A DNA stretch of 64,000 bases from Candidatus Gastranaerophilales bacterium. GTDB lineage: Bacteria > Cyanobacteriota > Vampirovibrionia > Gastranaerophilales > Gastranaerophilaceae. Where the stretch lies: assembly GCA_017560095.1 (NCBI GenBank), contig JAFYOU010000014.1:51678-115677 (forward strand). Direction: 5' to 3'. Positions 41,948-51,003 of the stretch are shown here, piece by piece. A program made the position numbers and the translations under genes. The notes beneath the pieces were generated by a model. The model was not told the DNA's origin. It did not search any database and worked only from the letters and a program-made list of their open reading frames with translations. The first letter of the stretch is position 1; each line of letters opens with the position of its first letter.

Positions 41948-42016
41948 TTTGGTTTTCTCACCTCTTTGTTTTTTTTAGTTTTTAGTGTCTGCGTAACACT
42001 TAATCCTTATGTTTTT

Positions 42017-42045
42017 ATTATGCATCTAAAAATTATATTTGTCAA
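42017..42045 (-). promoter_or_regulatory. Near-consensus sigma-70 promoter of the 84-residue leader protein
   Basis: On the minus strand TTGACA (42045-42040), spacing 17, CATAAT (42022-42017). The predicted 5' leader of about 60 nt can fold AGTGT...ACACT before the ribosome binding site. Confidence 0.8.
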
Positions 42046-42240
42046 CCCCTATTTTTAAATATTTTTTTTCAAGCTATTTGTAGCTTTTGACTGTTTTATT
42101 TATTTTTTTATTAATAACTGTCAATTATACACTTATTATTTTTATAGTTTTTGGGAAATACTACCCACATGTCTAATTGTTTTATGCATATGTATATATT
42201 TATATATAAATAATCTTTTTCATACTTCCAGCTATTCTTA
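42046..42240. other. AT-rich intergenic stretch upstream of glyA
   Basis: Part of a 446-bp gap between divergent genes. Beyond the promoter at 42017-42045, the candidate small RNA at 42225-42277 and a CGGAGG ribosome binding site before glyA, it contains only long A/T tracts. No glycine riboswitch pattern is recognisable. Confidence 0.45.
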
Positions 42241-42277
42241 ATTCCAGACAGTTTGGGGCACAAAGCCCCTTTTTTTT
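42225..42277 (+). ncRNA. Candidate short RNA ending in an orphan terminator
   Basis: GGGGC-ACAAA-GCCCC (42255-42269) followed by eight T residues is a strong plus-strand terminator with no coding gene before it; the upstream gene points the other way and glyA starts 117 bp later. A short transcript starting in the AT-rich region near 42200-42230 is the simplest explanation. It could instead be an attenuator in the glyA leader. Confidence 0.4.
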
Positions 42278-42393
42278 ATATATTATTTGCTTTTGTTTTA
42301 ATTTTCATCTTTGAGTTAACAAAATAAAACAATTACGCCTAAAACATGTTTTTAATGTAAAATTAAAACAACAATAATTAATCGGAGGATAAA

Positions 42394-43632
42394 ATGGAAC
42401 TTGACGTTATAAAAAATACTGACCCAGAAGTGGCAAAATATATTGCTCTTGAGCTGGAAAGACAAAGAAACACAATTGAATTGATTGCTTCTGAAAATTT
42501 CACATCTCAAGCTGTTATGGCTGCTTGCGGAAGCGTTTTAACAAACAAATATGCTGAAGGAAAACCATACAAAAGATTTTACAATGGTTGCGAAAACGTT
42601 GATAAAATTGAAGAATTAGCTCAAAAAAGATGTTGCGAACTTTTTGGCTGTGATCACGCTAATGTTCAACCACATAGCGGAGCTCAAGCCAATATGGCAG
42701 TGTTTATGTATGCACTAAACATAGGCGATACTGTAATGGGTATGGATTTATCAAACGGCGGACATTTATCTCACGGCTCTCCTGTCAACTTTTCAGGATT
42801 GAACTACAACATTGTTTCATATGGTGTCGATAAAAATGGCGTTATAGATTACGAAGATGTTGAGAAAAAAGCGCGTGAACACAAGCCAAAAATGATTATC
42901 GCAGGTGCAAGCAATTATTCAAGAATAATTGATTTTGAAAGATTTTCGCGCATTGCAAAAGAAATTGGCGCATATTTAATGGTTGATATCGCCCATATTG
43001 CAGCATTGGTTGCAGCTGGCGTTCATCCATCTCCTGTTCCTTATGCTGATTTTGTTACAACTACAACTCATAAAACTCTTCGTGGCCCTCGTGGTGGAAT
43101 TATTATGTGCAAAGAAGAGCACGCTCTAGGAATCGATAAAGCAGTATTTCCTGGACTTCAAGGTGGCCCATTAGAACATATCATTGCAGGAAAAGCAGTT
43201 GCTTTATTAGAAGCTCAACAACCGGCTTTTAAAGAATATGCAGCTCAAGTTGTTGAAAATTCAAAATGCCTAGCAGCTGAACTTATTGCAAATGGAATCG
43301 ATATCGTTGGCGGAAAATCCGAAAATCATGTTATGACAATTGATTTAAGAAGATTAGGGAAAACTGGTAAAGATATTGCCAATTTGCTTGAAGAAGTTGG
43401 AATAACTGCAAATAAAAACACCGTTCCGAACGACCCACAATCTCCATTTGTTACCTCAGGAGTAAGAATTGGCACCGCAGCAACAACAACTCGCGGAATG
43501 AAAATTCCTGAAATGAAAAAAATAGCTAAAATTATTGCTGATGCAATTTTAGAGCATGATACTATTGAAAATCTAAAAGCGAAAAGCTTAGAATTATGTA
43601 AAGAATTTCCTTTATATGGAGATATGCAATAA
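42394..43632 (+). CDS. glyA: Serine hydroxymethyltransferase
   Basis: PLP enzyme interconverting serine and glycine with THF. The 412-residue protein has [41 protein letters not shown], the PLP lysine in [14 protein letters not shown] and the C-terminal [19 protein letters not shown] lies 7 nt before the start. With folD and the gcv genes elsewhere in the window it completes glycine one-carbon metabolism. The next gene starts directly after its stop. Confidence 0.97.
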   Translation: MELDVIKNTDPEVAKYIALELERQRNTIELIASENFTSQAVMAACGSVLTNKYAEGKPYKRFYNGCENVDKIEELAQKRCCELFGCDHANVQPHSGAQANMAVFMYALNIGDTVMGMDLSNGGHLSHGSPVNFSGLNYNIVSYGVDKNGVIDYEDVEKKAREHKPKMIIAGASNYSRIIDFERFSRIAKEIGAYLMVDIAHIAALVAAGVHPSPVPYADFVTTTTHKTLRGPRGGIIMCKEEHALGIDKAVFPGLQGGPLEHIIAGKAVALLEAQQPAFKEYAAQVVENSKCLAAELIANGIDIVGGKSENHVMTIDLRRLGKTGKDIANLLEEVGITANKNTVPNDPQSPFVTSGVRIGTAATTTRGMKIPEMKKIAKIIADAILEHDTIENLKAKSLELCKEFPLYGDMQ

Positions 43633-44679
43633 ATGATTAAATTATCTCAAGCACACGTTTTAGGGACAATAATTGCTTATTTACTTGGAATTTTTATTGT
43701 TCCTTTGGTAATATATTATTCAAAAAAGAAAAACTTGGTTGATATTCCAAACGAAAGAAAGATTCACCACGGAGCAATTTCTCGTCTTGGAGGAGTTGCA
43801 ATTTGGCTTTCTGTTATGCTAACTTTCGTTTTCTTGGTTTTCCTAAGCTATTACCCAAAGGGACAAGGGCTAAGTGCAATTATTGTCGGTGGTTCCTTAA
43901 TGTTTTTAATGGGATTAATTGATGATGTTTATGGATTGAATGCTAAATTTAAATTATTCATACAAATTGCAATAGCAACAATAGTTATCCTTTTAGGTGT
44001 TAGAATCGAAACATTCTATAACCCATTCGGAGCTGATATTACACTTGGTTGGATGAGCTATCCTATAACTTTATTGTGGATTGTAGGAATAACAAATGCA
44101 ATTAATTTCATAGATGGTGTTGATGGTCTAGCAGGTTCAATCGTAAGCATATCGGCCCTTGCTATTGGTCTTGTTTCATTAGCCTTAGCTCCCGCTGTTC
44201 CAATCACGGCGTTAATTGCTTTTATTTTAATGGGTGCAATGTGTTCATTTTTAACATTTAACTATAACCCAGCTAAAATATTTATGGGTGATTCTGGCGC
44301 ATTATATGCTGGATTTTTGCTTGCAACACTATCTATAACGGGAATAGTAAAACCATCAACAGGAATTTCTATGTATCTTCCAATTTTAATTCTTGCAGTT
44401 CCTTTAATGGATGTTGCTTTTTCTTCAAGCAGAAGAATGCTCAAAGGAACAAGTCCATTTGTAGCTGATAGCGAACACATTCATCATAAATTGCTTCATG
44501 CAGGCTATTCTCAAGATAAACTAGTATTACTATTAGCAAGTTTTTCGATGGTTTGCGCTTTATTATCAATTTTTGTTGTTACAACAAAAAGTAAATTTAT
44601 AATAACAGCACTAAGTTTAATTGCAGTTCTTTTAATATTAAACACTGTTTCAAAATTAATTAAGAAAAAAGATAATTAA
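43633..44679 (+). CDS. WecA/TagO-type undecaprenyl-phosphate sugar-1-phosphate transferase
   Basis: An integral membrane enzyme of the MraY/WecA superfamily, 348 residues with about ten helices. Key motifs: NERKIHHGAISRLGG, LIDDVYGLNAK (Asp pair), NFIDGVDGLAGS, NPAKIFMGDSGAL and the C-terminal cytoplasmic loop HIHHKLL, which is the His-rich loop of WecA/TagO rather than MraY. It starts envelope glycan assembly on undecaprenyl phosphate. It begins at the base after the glyA stop, suggesting translational coupling. Confidence 0.92.
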   Translation: MIKLSQAHVLGTIIAYLLGIFIVPLVIYYSKKKNLVDIPNERKIHHGAISRLGGVAIWLSVMLTFVFLVFLSYYPKGQGLSAIIVGGSLMFLMGLIDDVYGLNAKFKLFIQIAIATIVILLGVRIETFYNPFGADITLGWMSYPITLLWIVGITNAINFIDGVDGLAGSIVSISALAIGLVSLALAPAVPITALIAFILMGAMCSFLTFNYNPAKIFMGDSGALYAGFLLATLSITGIVKPSTGISMYLPILILAVPLMDVAFSSSRRMLKGTSPFVADSEHIHHKLLHAGYSQDKLVLLLASFSMVCALLSIFVVTTKSKFIITALSLIAVLLILNTVSKLIKKKDN

Positions 44680-44706
44680 AAAAGCTCCCTTCAAAGGGAG
44701 CTTTTT
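44679..44706. terminator. Bidirectional terminator
   Basis: AAAAAGCTCCCTT-CA-AAGGGAGCTTTTT between the convergent WecA-like and DegT aminotransferase genes. Confidence 0.93.
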
Positions 44707-44722
44707 ATTAAATTTGTTTATC

Positions 44723-45844
44723 CTATGCAGTAACAACTGATTTTTCAACTGCTTCAATTAATACTCTTGCAACTTCTCTTTGCTCTTCTTCAGTAATTTC
44801 AGCAAACATCGGAAGAGAAAGAACAAGTTTTGTATTTTCTTCTGTTATTGGGAGCATACCTTCTTTAAAGTTATATTTTTCATGAACTTTTTGAAGATGT
44901 AATGGAATAGGATAATAAATCATAGCGCCAATACCAGCATCTGCAAGCATTTTATGAACACCATCTCTATTTGGAATTTTAACTGTATATTGATGATATA
45001 CACAATATGTTGCATCTAATTCTTTTGGAGTTTCAATCAAAGAGCAGTTTTTAAATAATTCATTATATAGCTTTGCATGCTCTCTTCTTGCACCATTCCA
45101 TTTATCAATATATGGAAGTTTTACTCTTAAAATTGCTGCTTGAATCTCATCAAGTCGAGAATTAACACCAATTTCATCATGATGATATCTAATAGCTCCG
45201 CCATGGTTTCTTAAAGCAATTACTCTATCTTTAATATATTGGGAATTTGTTGATAATAAACCACCATCACCCATAGTTCCTAAGTTTTTAGTTGGATAGA
45301 AGCTAAAGCAACCAACATCACCAATGGTTCCTACTTTTCTTCCTTTATATTCAGCGCCAATTGCTTGACAAGCGTCTTCAATTACAAATAAATTATGACG
45401 TTTAGCTATATCAATAATTGGGTCCATATCACAAGGTTGGCCATATAAATGAACTGGAATAATTGCTTTTGTTTTTGGCGTTATTGCTGCTTCGATTTTT
45501 AATGGGTCAATATTAAATGTATCAGCATCAATATCAACAAAAACAGGTTTAGCTCCAACTATTCCAATTGATTCAGATGTTGCAACAAAAGTAAATGCTG
45601 TTGAAATTACTTCGTCACCCTCACCTATATCTAACGCTCTCAGCGCTAAATGAAGAGCATCAGTTCCTGAATTTAGCGCAACTGTGTGTTTGCAATCTAA
45701 ATATTCACACATTTCAGCTTCAAATTCTTTATTATTATTGCCTAAAATATATGAGCCACTTCTCATAACTTCCAAAACCGCAGCTTCGGCTTTTTGGGCA
45801 ATTGTTTCATATTGTCTTTTTGAATTAATAATAGGAATTCTCAT
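44723..45844 (-). CDS. DegT/DnrJ/EryC1/StrS family aminotransferase
   Basis: PLP-dependent sugar aminotransferase of 373 residues acting on nucleotide-linked keto-sugars. It shows the family's GSYILGNNNKEFEAEM start, LNSGTDALHLALRAL, EDACQAIGAEYKGRKVGTIG, the PLP lysine in FSFYPTKNLG and the HHDEIGVNSRLDEIQAAILR block. ATG 45844 is preferred to an ATG at 45859 because the AGGAG between them is the ribosome binding site. The role is probably in surface glycan synthesis, in line with the convergent WecA-like gene. Confidence 0.92.
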   Translation of the reverse strand: MRIPIINSKRQYETIAQKAEAAVLEVMRSGSYILGNNNKEFEAEMCEYLDCKHTVALNSGTDALHLALRALDIGEGDEVISTAFTFVATSESIGIVGAKPVFVDIDADTFNIDPLKIEAAITPKTKAIIPVHLYGQPCDMDPIIDIAKRHNLFVIEDACQAIGAEYKGRKVGTIGDVGCFSFYPTKNLGTMGDGGLLSTNSQYIKDRVIALRNHGGAIRYHHDEIGVNSRLDEIQAAILRVKLPYIDKWNGARREHAKLYNELFKNCSLIETPKELDATYCVYHQYTVKIPNRDGVHKMLADAGIGAMIYYPIPLHLQKVHEKYNFKEGMLPITEENTKLVLSLPMFAEITEEEQREVARVLIEAVEKSVVTA

Positions 45845-45975
45845 ACTTTTTCTCCTCATTTCTACTTTAATGTATTAATAATAACATATTTAGTTGTATG
45901 AAGTTATTAAGATTGTATTAAGAAACGCAAAAATTTTTCTTTAGAAATTTTATATAATCAAATCTAAGGAAAAAC

Positions 45976-47369
45976 ATGAGAATATCACCAGTTTACAGCA
46001 TAAACTTTGGTTACAATAAAAAACTAAGTCAAAGATTAAATAACCGATTAAACAATAGTGAGCAAACTCCAACAATCAAGCTTATCGGAGAAATGAATTC
46101 AACTTGCAATAGCGTTGAATCAATGATTGTTCAACTTGAAAATCCTAATAGTGGCGGAGTGGACAGAAACGAAGAACAAATAAATATTCTTCTAAGCTAT
46201 TTTTTGACAACAAAAAGAACTCTTTGTCATTTAGTAGAAAGAATTTTTCCCGATTTAAATTTTTTAAAGAAAACAATTGATACTCTTGATAGCGAGCAAG
46301 TAGAAAATGCAGAGATATACAAAAACGAATCTCCTGATGATTTAAACAAACCTTGTTATTCTTGGAGAGAAATTCTTTATCAAGAATTAAACAAAGATTT
46401 AGTTTCAAAAACAAATTTATCAACCCCTATTGGATTAAGTGGTGTTGGTGTTGGTATTGAGGAAGGTGGAAATCGAACTTTTTTAACAAAATTCGAGCCA
46501 TCTTCTTCATCTCCTAAATCTTTAGATGATGTTGTTGGACTTGATAAATACAAAAAGAAAATTAAAAATTTTATAATTTTCCCACTTGAAGACCCAGAAA
46601 AAGCAAAACAAAGAGAAATAGATTATGGAATAAAATTCCTGGTTTTAGCGTGTTTTATGGTCCTCCGGGATGTGGTAAAACAATGCTTGCTGAAGCAATT
46701 GCAGCTGAATCAGGCTGTGATATGTATAAACTTGATTTATCTCAAGTTGGTTCAACTTATGTAAATGGAACAGTTGTCAATATTGCAAAAGCATTCAATG
46801 AATTAGAAGAAATTGCAAAAAGATCACAAAAGCCTATATTATTATTTATGGATGAAATGGACTCTTTAATGTCCAAAAGAGATGGTTCAGAGTCTAAATC
46901 AGAAGAAGACAATAAAGTTGTCAATACCCTTTTACCGCTAATTTTAGGTGCACAAGATAAAAATATTTTAATAATTGGCGCAACAAATATGTACAATTCG
47001 CTTGACCCCGCTATTAAAGATAGGGTTAAATTTAGCGCATACATTGGTTTACCTAATGAATCAGAAATTAAAAAACTTTTAGCAAAAGTTTTAAATAAAT
47101 ACAAAATGAGCCAAAACTTAGCAAATAATGATAAGGCATTAACAAATTTATCTAAAAAATTAATTAACTACTCTCCTAGAAGCATAACTAATATGCTTTC
47201 TTTAGCCCTAGAATATGCTTGGGAAGAATCAAGAGAATTAATTGAAGCCGATATCGAAAAAGCAATAACTGAAGGAAATTTTGAAAAAATTAACGAAGAA
47301 GAATATCTTCCTCAAAATAAAAAGCAAAGCAAGGTAGTTGATGGATTTTTAGGAGCACATCAAGGTTAA
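45976..47369 (+). pseudogene. AAA+ ATPase with INFG leader, split by a one-base frameshift
   Basis: Two plus-strand frames form one protein of about 464 residues. Frame 1 has a leader with INFG at 9-12, a helical region and the start of an AAA module (LDDVVGLDKYKKKIKNF). Frame 2 carries Walker A GPPGCGKT, Walker B LLFMDEMDS, sensor 1 GATNM and an Arg-finger-like DRVKF, plus a lid domain. The frames meet at a run of four A (46632-46635). One extra A gives DYGIKIPGFSVFYGPPGCGK in one frame. It may be a pseudogene, a slippage-controlled gene or a consensus error. Confidence 0.8.
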
Positions 47370-47436
47370 TTTTACCAGACTTGCGCAAAATTCCTTGTTT
47401 TATTAAGATAAAAATAGGTAAATAAAGGAATTTTAA

Positions 47437-48651
47437 ATGGGAATATTTGAAGAACTTCAAGAACGTCAATTAATTGCTCAAATTACAAATGAGCAAGAAG
47501 TTAAAGATTTAATAAATTCGGGAAATGCTCGTTTTTACATAGGTTTTGACCCAACGGCAGATTCATTACATGTTGGTCATTTCATGGCTTTATGTTTAAT
47601 GAAACGCCTGCAAATGGCGGGAAATAAGCCAATTGTTTTAATTGGTGGCGGAACAGGTCACATTGGAGACCCATCAGGACGCTCTGATATGCGCTCTATG
47701 ATGACATCAGAAATAATTAATCATAATTGCGAATGTTTTAAAAAACAAATGGAAAGATTTATTGAATTTGGCGAAGATAAAGCAATTATGGTAAATAACG
47801 CTGATTGGCTTCTAAAACTAAACTACATTGAACTATTAAGAGATGTTGGAGCTTGTTTTTCTGTTAATAATATGCTTCGCGCTGAATGCTACAAACAAAG
47901 AATGGAAAAAGGTTTAAGTTTCCTTGAATTCAACTATATGATTATGCAAGCTTATGATTTTTATTATTTAAATGAAAATTATAATTGCAATCTTCAGTTT
48001 GGCGGAGATGATCAATGGTCAAATATGTTAGCTGGTTCAGATTTAATTAGAAGGAAAACCGGCAAAGATGCTCATTCAATGACAATTACTTTGTTGATGA
48101 ATTCTCAAGGTAAAAAAATGGGTAAAACTGCATCAGGCGCTGTTTGGTTAGATAAAAATAAAACTTCAGTTTATGATTTTTACCAATATTGGAGAAATGT
48201 TGAAGATGATGATGTATTAAAATGCATTAAAATGCTCACTTTCTTACCATTAGATGAAATTAAAAAAATGGAATCATGGCAAGGAGCTGAATTAAATAAA
48301 GCAAAAGAAATTTTAGCTTATGAATTAACTTCATTAGTTCATGGTGAAGACGAAGCGCGTATTGCACAAGAATCTGCAAGAGCATTATTCTCAGGCGGTG
48401 GTGATGATTCAAATATGCCAACAACCGAATTAGAATTTGCTGATGATGAAATTTCTTTGATTGATGTTTTAATTAAAACAAATTTATGCCAAAGTCGCGG
48501 TGAAGCAAAAAAATTAATTCAACAAGGCGGAATATCAATTGAAGAAGAAAAAATTAACGATCTAAATTATAAATTCACACGCATTGCTTTAAAAGATGGC
48601 ATAAAGATCAAAAAAGGAAAAAAAATATATCATCGCATAATTTCAAAATAA
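47437..48651 (+). CDS. tyrS: Tyrosyl-tRNA synthetase
   Basis: Class Ic aminoacyl-tRNA synthetase of 404 residues. The HIGH motif is HVGH in GFDPTADSLHVGHF, and the KMSKS motif reads KKMGKT, as is common in TyrRS. QFGGDDQWSNMLAG is the tyrosine/ATP site. The last 60 residues are an S4 RNA-binding domain (NLCQSRGEAKKLIQQGGISI). AAAGGAA precedes the ATG. No T-box leader is visible. Confidence 0.96.
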   Translation: MGIFEELQERQLIAQITNEQEVKDLINSGNARFYIGFDPTADSLHVGHFMALCLMKRLQMAGNKPIVLIGGGTGHIGDPSGRSDMRSMMTSEIINHNCECFKKQMERFIEFGEDKAIMVNNADWLLKLNYIELLRDVGACFSVNNMLRAECYKQRMEKGLSFLEFNYMIMQAYDFYYLNENYNCNLQFGGDDQWSNMLAGSDLIRRKTGKDAHSMTITLLMNSQGKKMGKTASGAVWLDKNKTSVYDFYQYWRNVEDDDVLKCIKMLTFLPLDEIKKMESWQGAELNKAKEILAYELTSLVHGEDEARIAQESARALFSGGGDDSNMPTTELEFADDEISLIDVLIKTNLCQSRGEAKKLIQQGGISIEEEKINDLNYKFTRIALKDGIKIKKGKKIYHRIISK

Positions 48652-48736
48652 CGTAATTATTAACTTAAAATTTAAACTACTATAAATGTATTACATTTCT
48701 TAATAATAGCTTTCTTTTTTTATATATTAAAGTTAT

Positions 48737-48798
48737 TATAATCTTGTTGTTAATGCTTCGGCTAGTATGCGAATTGGGGTCTGTACCCCATTTTTTTT
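48737..48798 (+). ncRNA. Candidate short RNA with its own -10 box and terminator
   Basis: A perfect TATAAT at 48737-48742 is followed about 34 bp later by the hairpin TGGGGT-CTGT-ACCCCA (48775-48790) and eight T residues, with no open frame between. The expected RNA of about 50 nt also contains GC-TTCG-GC. It ends well before the next gene. The -35 region is weak. Confidence 0.45.
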
Positions 48799-48879
48799 GC
48801 CTTAAAATCATACTTTTATATTAAACATCTCAATAAAAGATATGCTAAACTCGTAATGTACGAAAGGAGTTTATCTAAA

Positions 48880-49347
48880 ATGGAATCAAAAGATGAAAAA
48901 TATCTAATTTTAGAGCAATATAGAATTTATTCTGACGCAAAAGAAAAATTTATTGAAAGACAATTTGCTACAAACAGATTTTATTTAGTAATAAATATAA
49001 TCATGCTTATTGCAATATATATATTAAATGTTTTAACACCACAATACACTCCAATTATCATTTTATCAGTAATTGGCTTTGCAATGACAATGATGTGGTG
49101 GATGAACATAGACTCATATCAAACACTCATCAAAGTTAAATATGCAAAAGTTTTAGAATATCTTGAAACAAAATTACCAGAGCAACCATACCATAAAGAA
49201 TTTGTTGATTACGCAGAAATGAAAAAGAAAAACAATTTAATTGTTTTTGGCGATTTTCAAAAATACTTAACTCTCGCAATCGCTCTAGTATATGTTGTAT
49301 TTTTTGCAAACAGTATTACTAATATGATTAAATATCAAATTATGTAA
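48880..49347 (+). CDS. Two-helix-pair membrane protein, RipA-like
   Basis: A 155-residue protein with a charged N-terminus (YSDAKEKFIERQFATNRFYL), two helices near 35-80, a cytoplasmic segment with WWMNIDSYQTLIKVKYAKVL and LEYLETKLPEQPY, and a final helix. This pattern (Trp, then ConservedTyr-LI-x-x-Lys-Y-x-VL-x-x-LE-x-x-LP) resembles RipA-type octameric membrane proteins. ATG 48880 is chosen because AAAGGAG is upstream; the ATG at 48856 has none. Function is unknown. Confidence 0.55.
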   Translation: MESKDEKYLILEQYRIYSDAKEKFIERQFATNRFYLVINIIMLIAIYILNVLTPQYTPIIILSVIGFAMTMMWWMNIDSYQTLIKVKYAKVLEYLETKLPEQPYHKEFVDYAEMKKKNNLIVFGDFQKYLTLAIALVYVVFFANSITNMIKYQIM

Positions 49348-49363
49348 TAATAAACATATTTTT

Positions 49364-49390
49364 AAAAAGCCACCCAAAAGGTGGCTTTTT
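49364..49390. terminator. Bidirectional terminator
   Basis: AAAAAGCCACC-CAAAA-GGTGGCTTTTT between convergent genes. Confidence 0.92.
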
Positions 49391-50812
49391 CTATTTAAAA
49401 CCTTCAATAGGGATGACTTTTGTTGCTATTTTTGAATCATCTGGATCTTTTCCGGATAATATTTTCAAAAAATCATCAACACCTTTTTGAACATCAGAAT
49501 AAAAATCAGAATTAGTTAAATAATTCAAAATGGCTTCTCTATCCATTCTATTAAATAATTCCGGTTGTTTCAGTCTGTAATTTTCAAGATCTTCAATTCT
49601 TTGTTTCAACTCTTTTGCCATCAGCAACATGTCTAAAGTTGCAATACGGCATCTTTTACCATGTTTATTTGTTGTTATCTTGGTAATTAACTCGTCCGAC
49701 ATTGAATTTAAAGCTTGAATATTTGTTTGCCTTAAGCTTCTATCATGTCTAAATGACATAGATGCATCAAATCTTAGTTGTTTTGCTGACAAAACTTTTA
49801 TGAATTTATTAGTATCTAATAATGCAACATCATCATAAAAATCAGCAAAAGCTCCGTTAGTTTCATGATTTAAAGCACTAATTAATTCTGGTATAGTCTC
49901 ATAATGCATTTTTGTATTTAATACCATAATATTTGAAGGTTTTGTTGATTCTTCTCGTCTCGCCAATGTATCAAAATCTTTTTGCCACAAATCATAACTT
50001 GCCATATCAAACAAACTATAACCTCTATGTTTGTTGTATTTAATATAATTATTAAGAGCACTGATATCTTGAGGCATATAGCTATTTGTAGCAAGGATTG
50101 CTGCTTCTTGTTTGCTAAATGGACGAATTAATCCTGATTTTAATTCACCATTATCGCCTCTTTCATCCGATACCCATTCTTTGATTATTTCTAAACTATT
50201 TGCTATTTGCAATGCGCTATATTCAGCTTGTTGCACATTATTATTTTGCAAATACATATCAGATTGCAGAAGCTTATAATACTCATTGACTTCCATTGCA
50301 ACATCTTTGCTCAACTTACCCTTTAAAATTAAACCGCTTAATACTAAATCAAAACCTTTTAAATTGTACTTTGCAAGCTCGATTGGTAAAAACTCAGCTT
50401 CGCCGATTTGATGAGAACTAGCATCAACCGAACTTTTTTCATAAAATTCCGGCAAAACGTCACTATGTTGCATATAATAATCATCCATATCAAATTCTAA
50501 ATATAAAATAGCTTCAGCCGGATTTAAATGTCTGTCAATACCTACCCAATGTGCTATTGATTCATCATCCGCAAATCCTTGAGTTAATTCTTTATATTTA
50601 TCTGTGTTTATATATTTTGAAACAAGTTCATTTGCCGTTTTTATGTCATAACCAGCTTCTTGCAATTCGGCAACAATTTGATTGCGTTTTATTGCCCTAT
50701 CGGAAAATTGAATTATATCGTTCCTTGATTTAAAAGATACCTTTGTTAAATTATTTTTATTTGTTTTGCCACACATTGAAATAGAATTTAATTTTAATAA
50801 GCTTATATCCAT
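49391..50812 (-). CDS. SFK-leader protein of unknown function
   Basis: A 473-residue protein with VSFK at residues 25-28 of a basic/polar N-terminal leader. The rest is largely alpha-helical by composition, with no hydrophobic helix, cofactor motif or repeat that I recognise. Segments such as DRHLNPAEAILYLEFDMDDY, RPFSKQEAAILATNSYMPQD and SFRHDRSLRQTN look conserved-protein-like. It is a single gene between two terminators. No function is proposed. Confidence 0.65.
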   Translation of the reverse strand: MDISLLKLNSISMCGKTNKNNLTKVSFKSRNDIIQFSDRAIKRNQIVAELQEAGYDIKTANELVSKYINTDKYKELTQGFADDESIAHWVGIDRHLNPAEAILYLEFDMDDYYMQHSDVLPEFYEKSSVDASSHQIGEAEFLPIELAKYNLKGFDLVLSGLILKGKLSKDVAMEVNEYYKLLQSDMYLQNNNVQQAEYSALQIANSLEIIKEWVSDERGDNGELKSGLIRPFSKQEAAILATNSYMPQDISALNNYIKYNKHRGYSLFDMASYDLWQKDFDTLARREESTKPSNIMVLNTKMHYETIPELISALNHETNGAFADFYDDVALLDTNKFIKVLSAKQLRFDASMSFRHDRSLRQTNIQALNSMSDELITKITTNKHGKRCRIATLDMLLMAKELKQRIEDLENYRLKQPELFNRMDREAILNYLTNSDFYSDVQKGVDDFLKILSGKDPDDSKIATKVIPIEGFK

Positions 50813-50911
50813 CTACAACACCATTTTTCTTCTTATAATTATAAAAAAATACAAGCAATAAAAAATGCTAATGTGTAAATAAATATTAAAATATCAGATT
50901 TTTTATTAAAA

Positions 50912-50946
50912 AAAGCAGAGTCAAATCATAATACAAACTCTGCTTT
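50912..50946 (-). terminator. Rho-independent terminator of the GGDEF gene
   Basis: AAAGCAGAGT (50912-50921) and ACTCTGCTTT (50937-50946) form a 10-bp stem; on the minus strand a T run follows. Confidence 0.8.
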
Positions 50947-51003
50947 AATCCTTTTTTGTTATTTATACTTTGTTTTACCAAAAATAGGTTTTTGCATTTC
51001 AGT

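Noticed and set aside
42046-42390. Glycine riboswitch upstream of glyA
   Set aside because: The conserved tandem aptamer core could not be found. Only an orphan terminator is visible.
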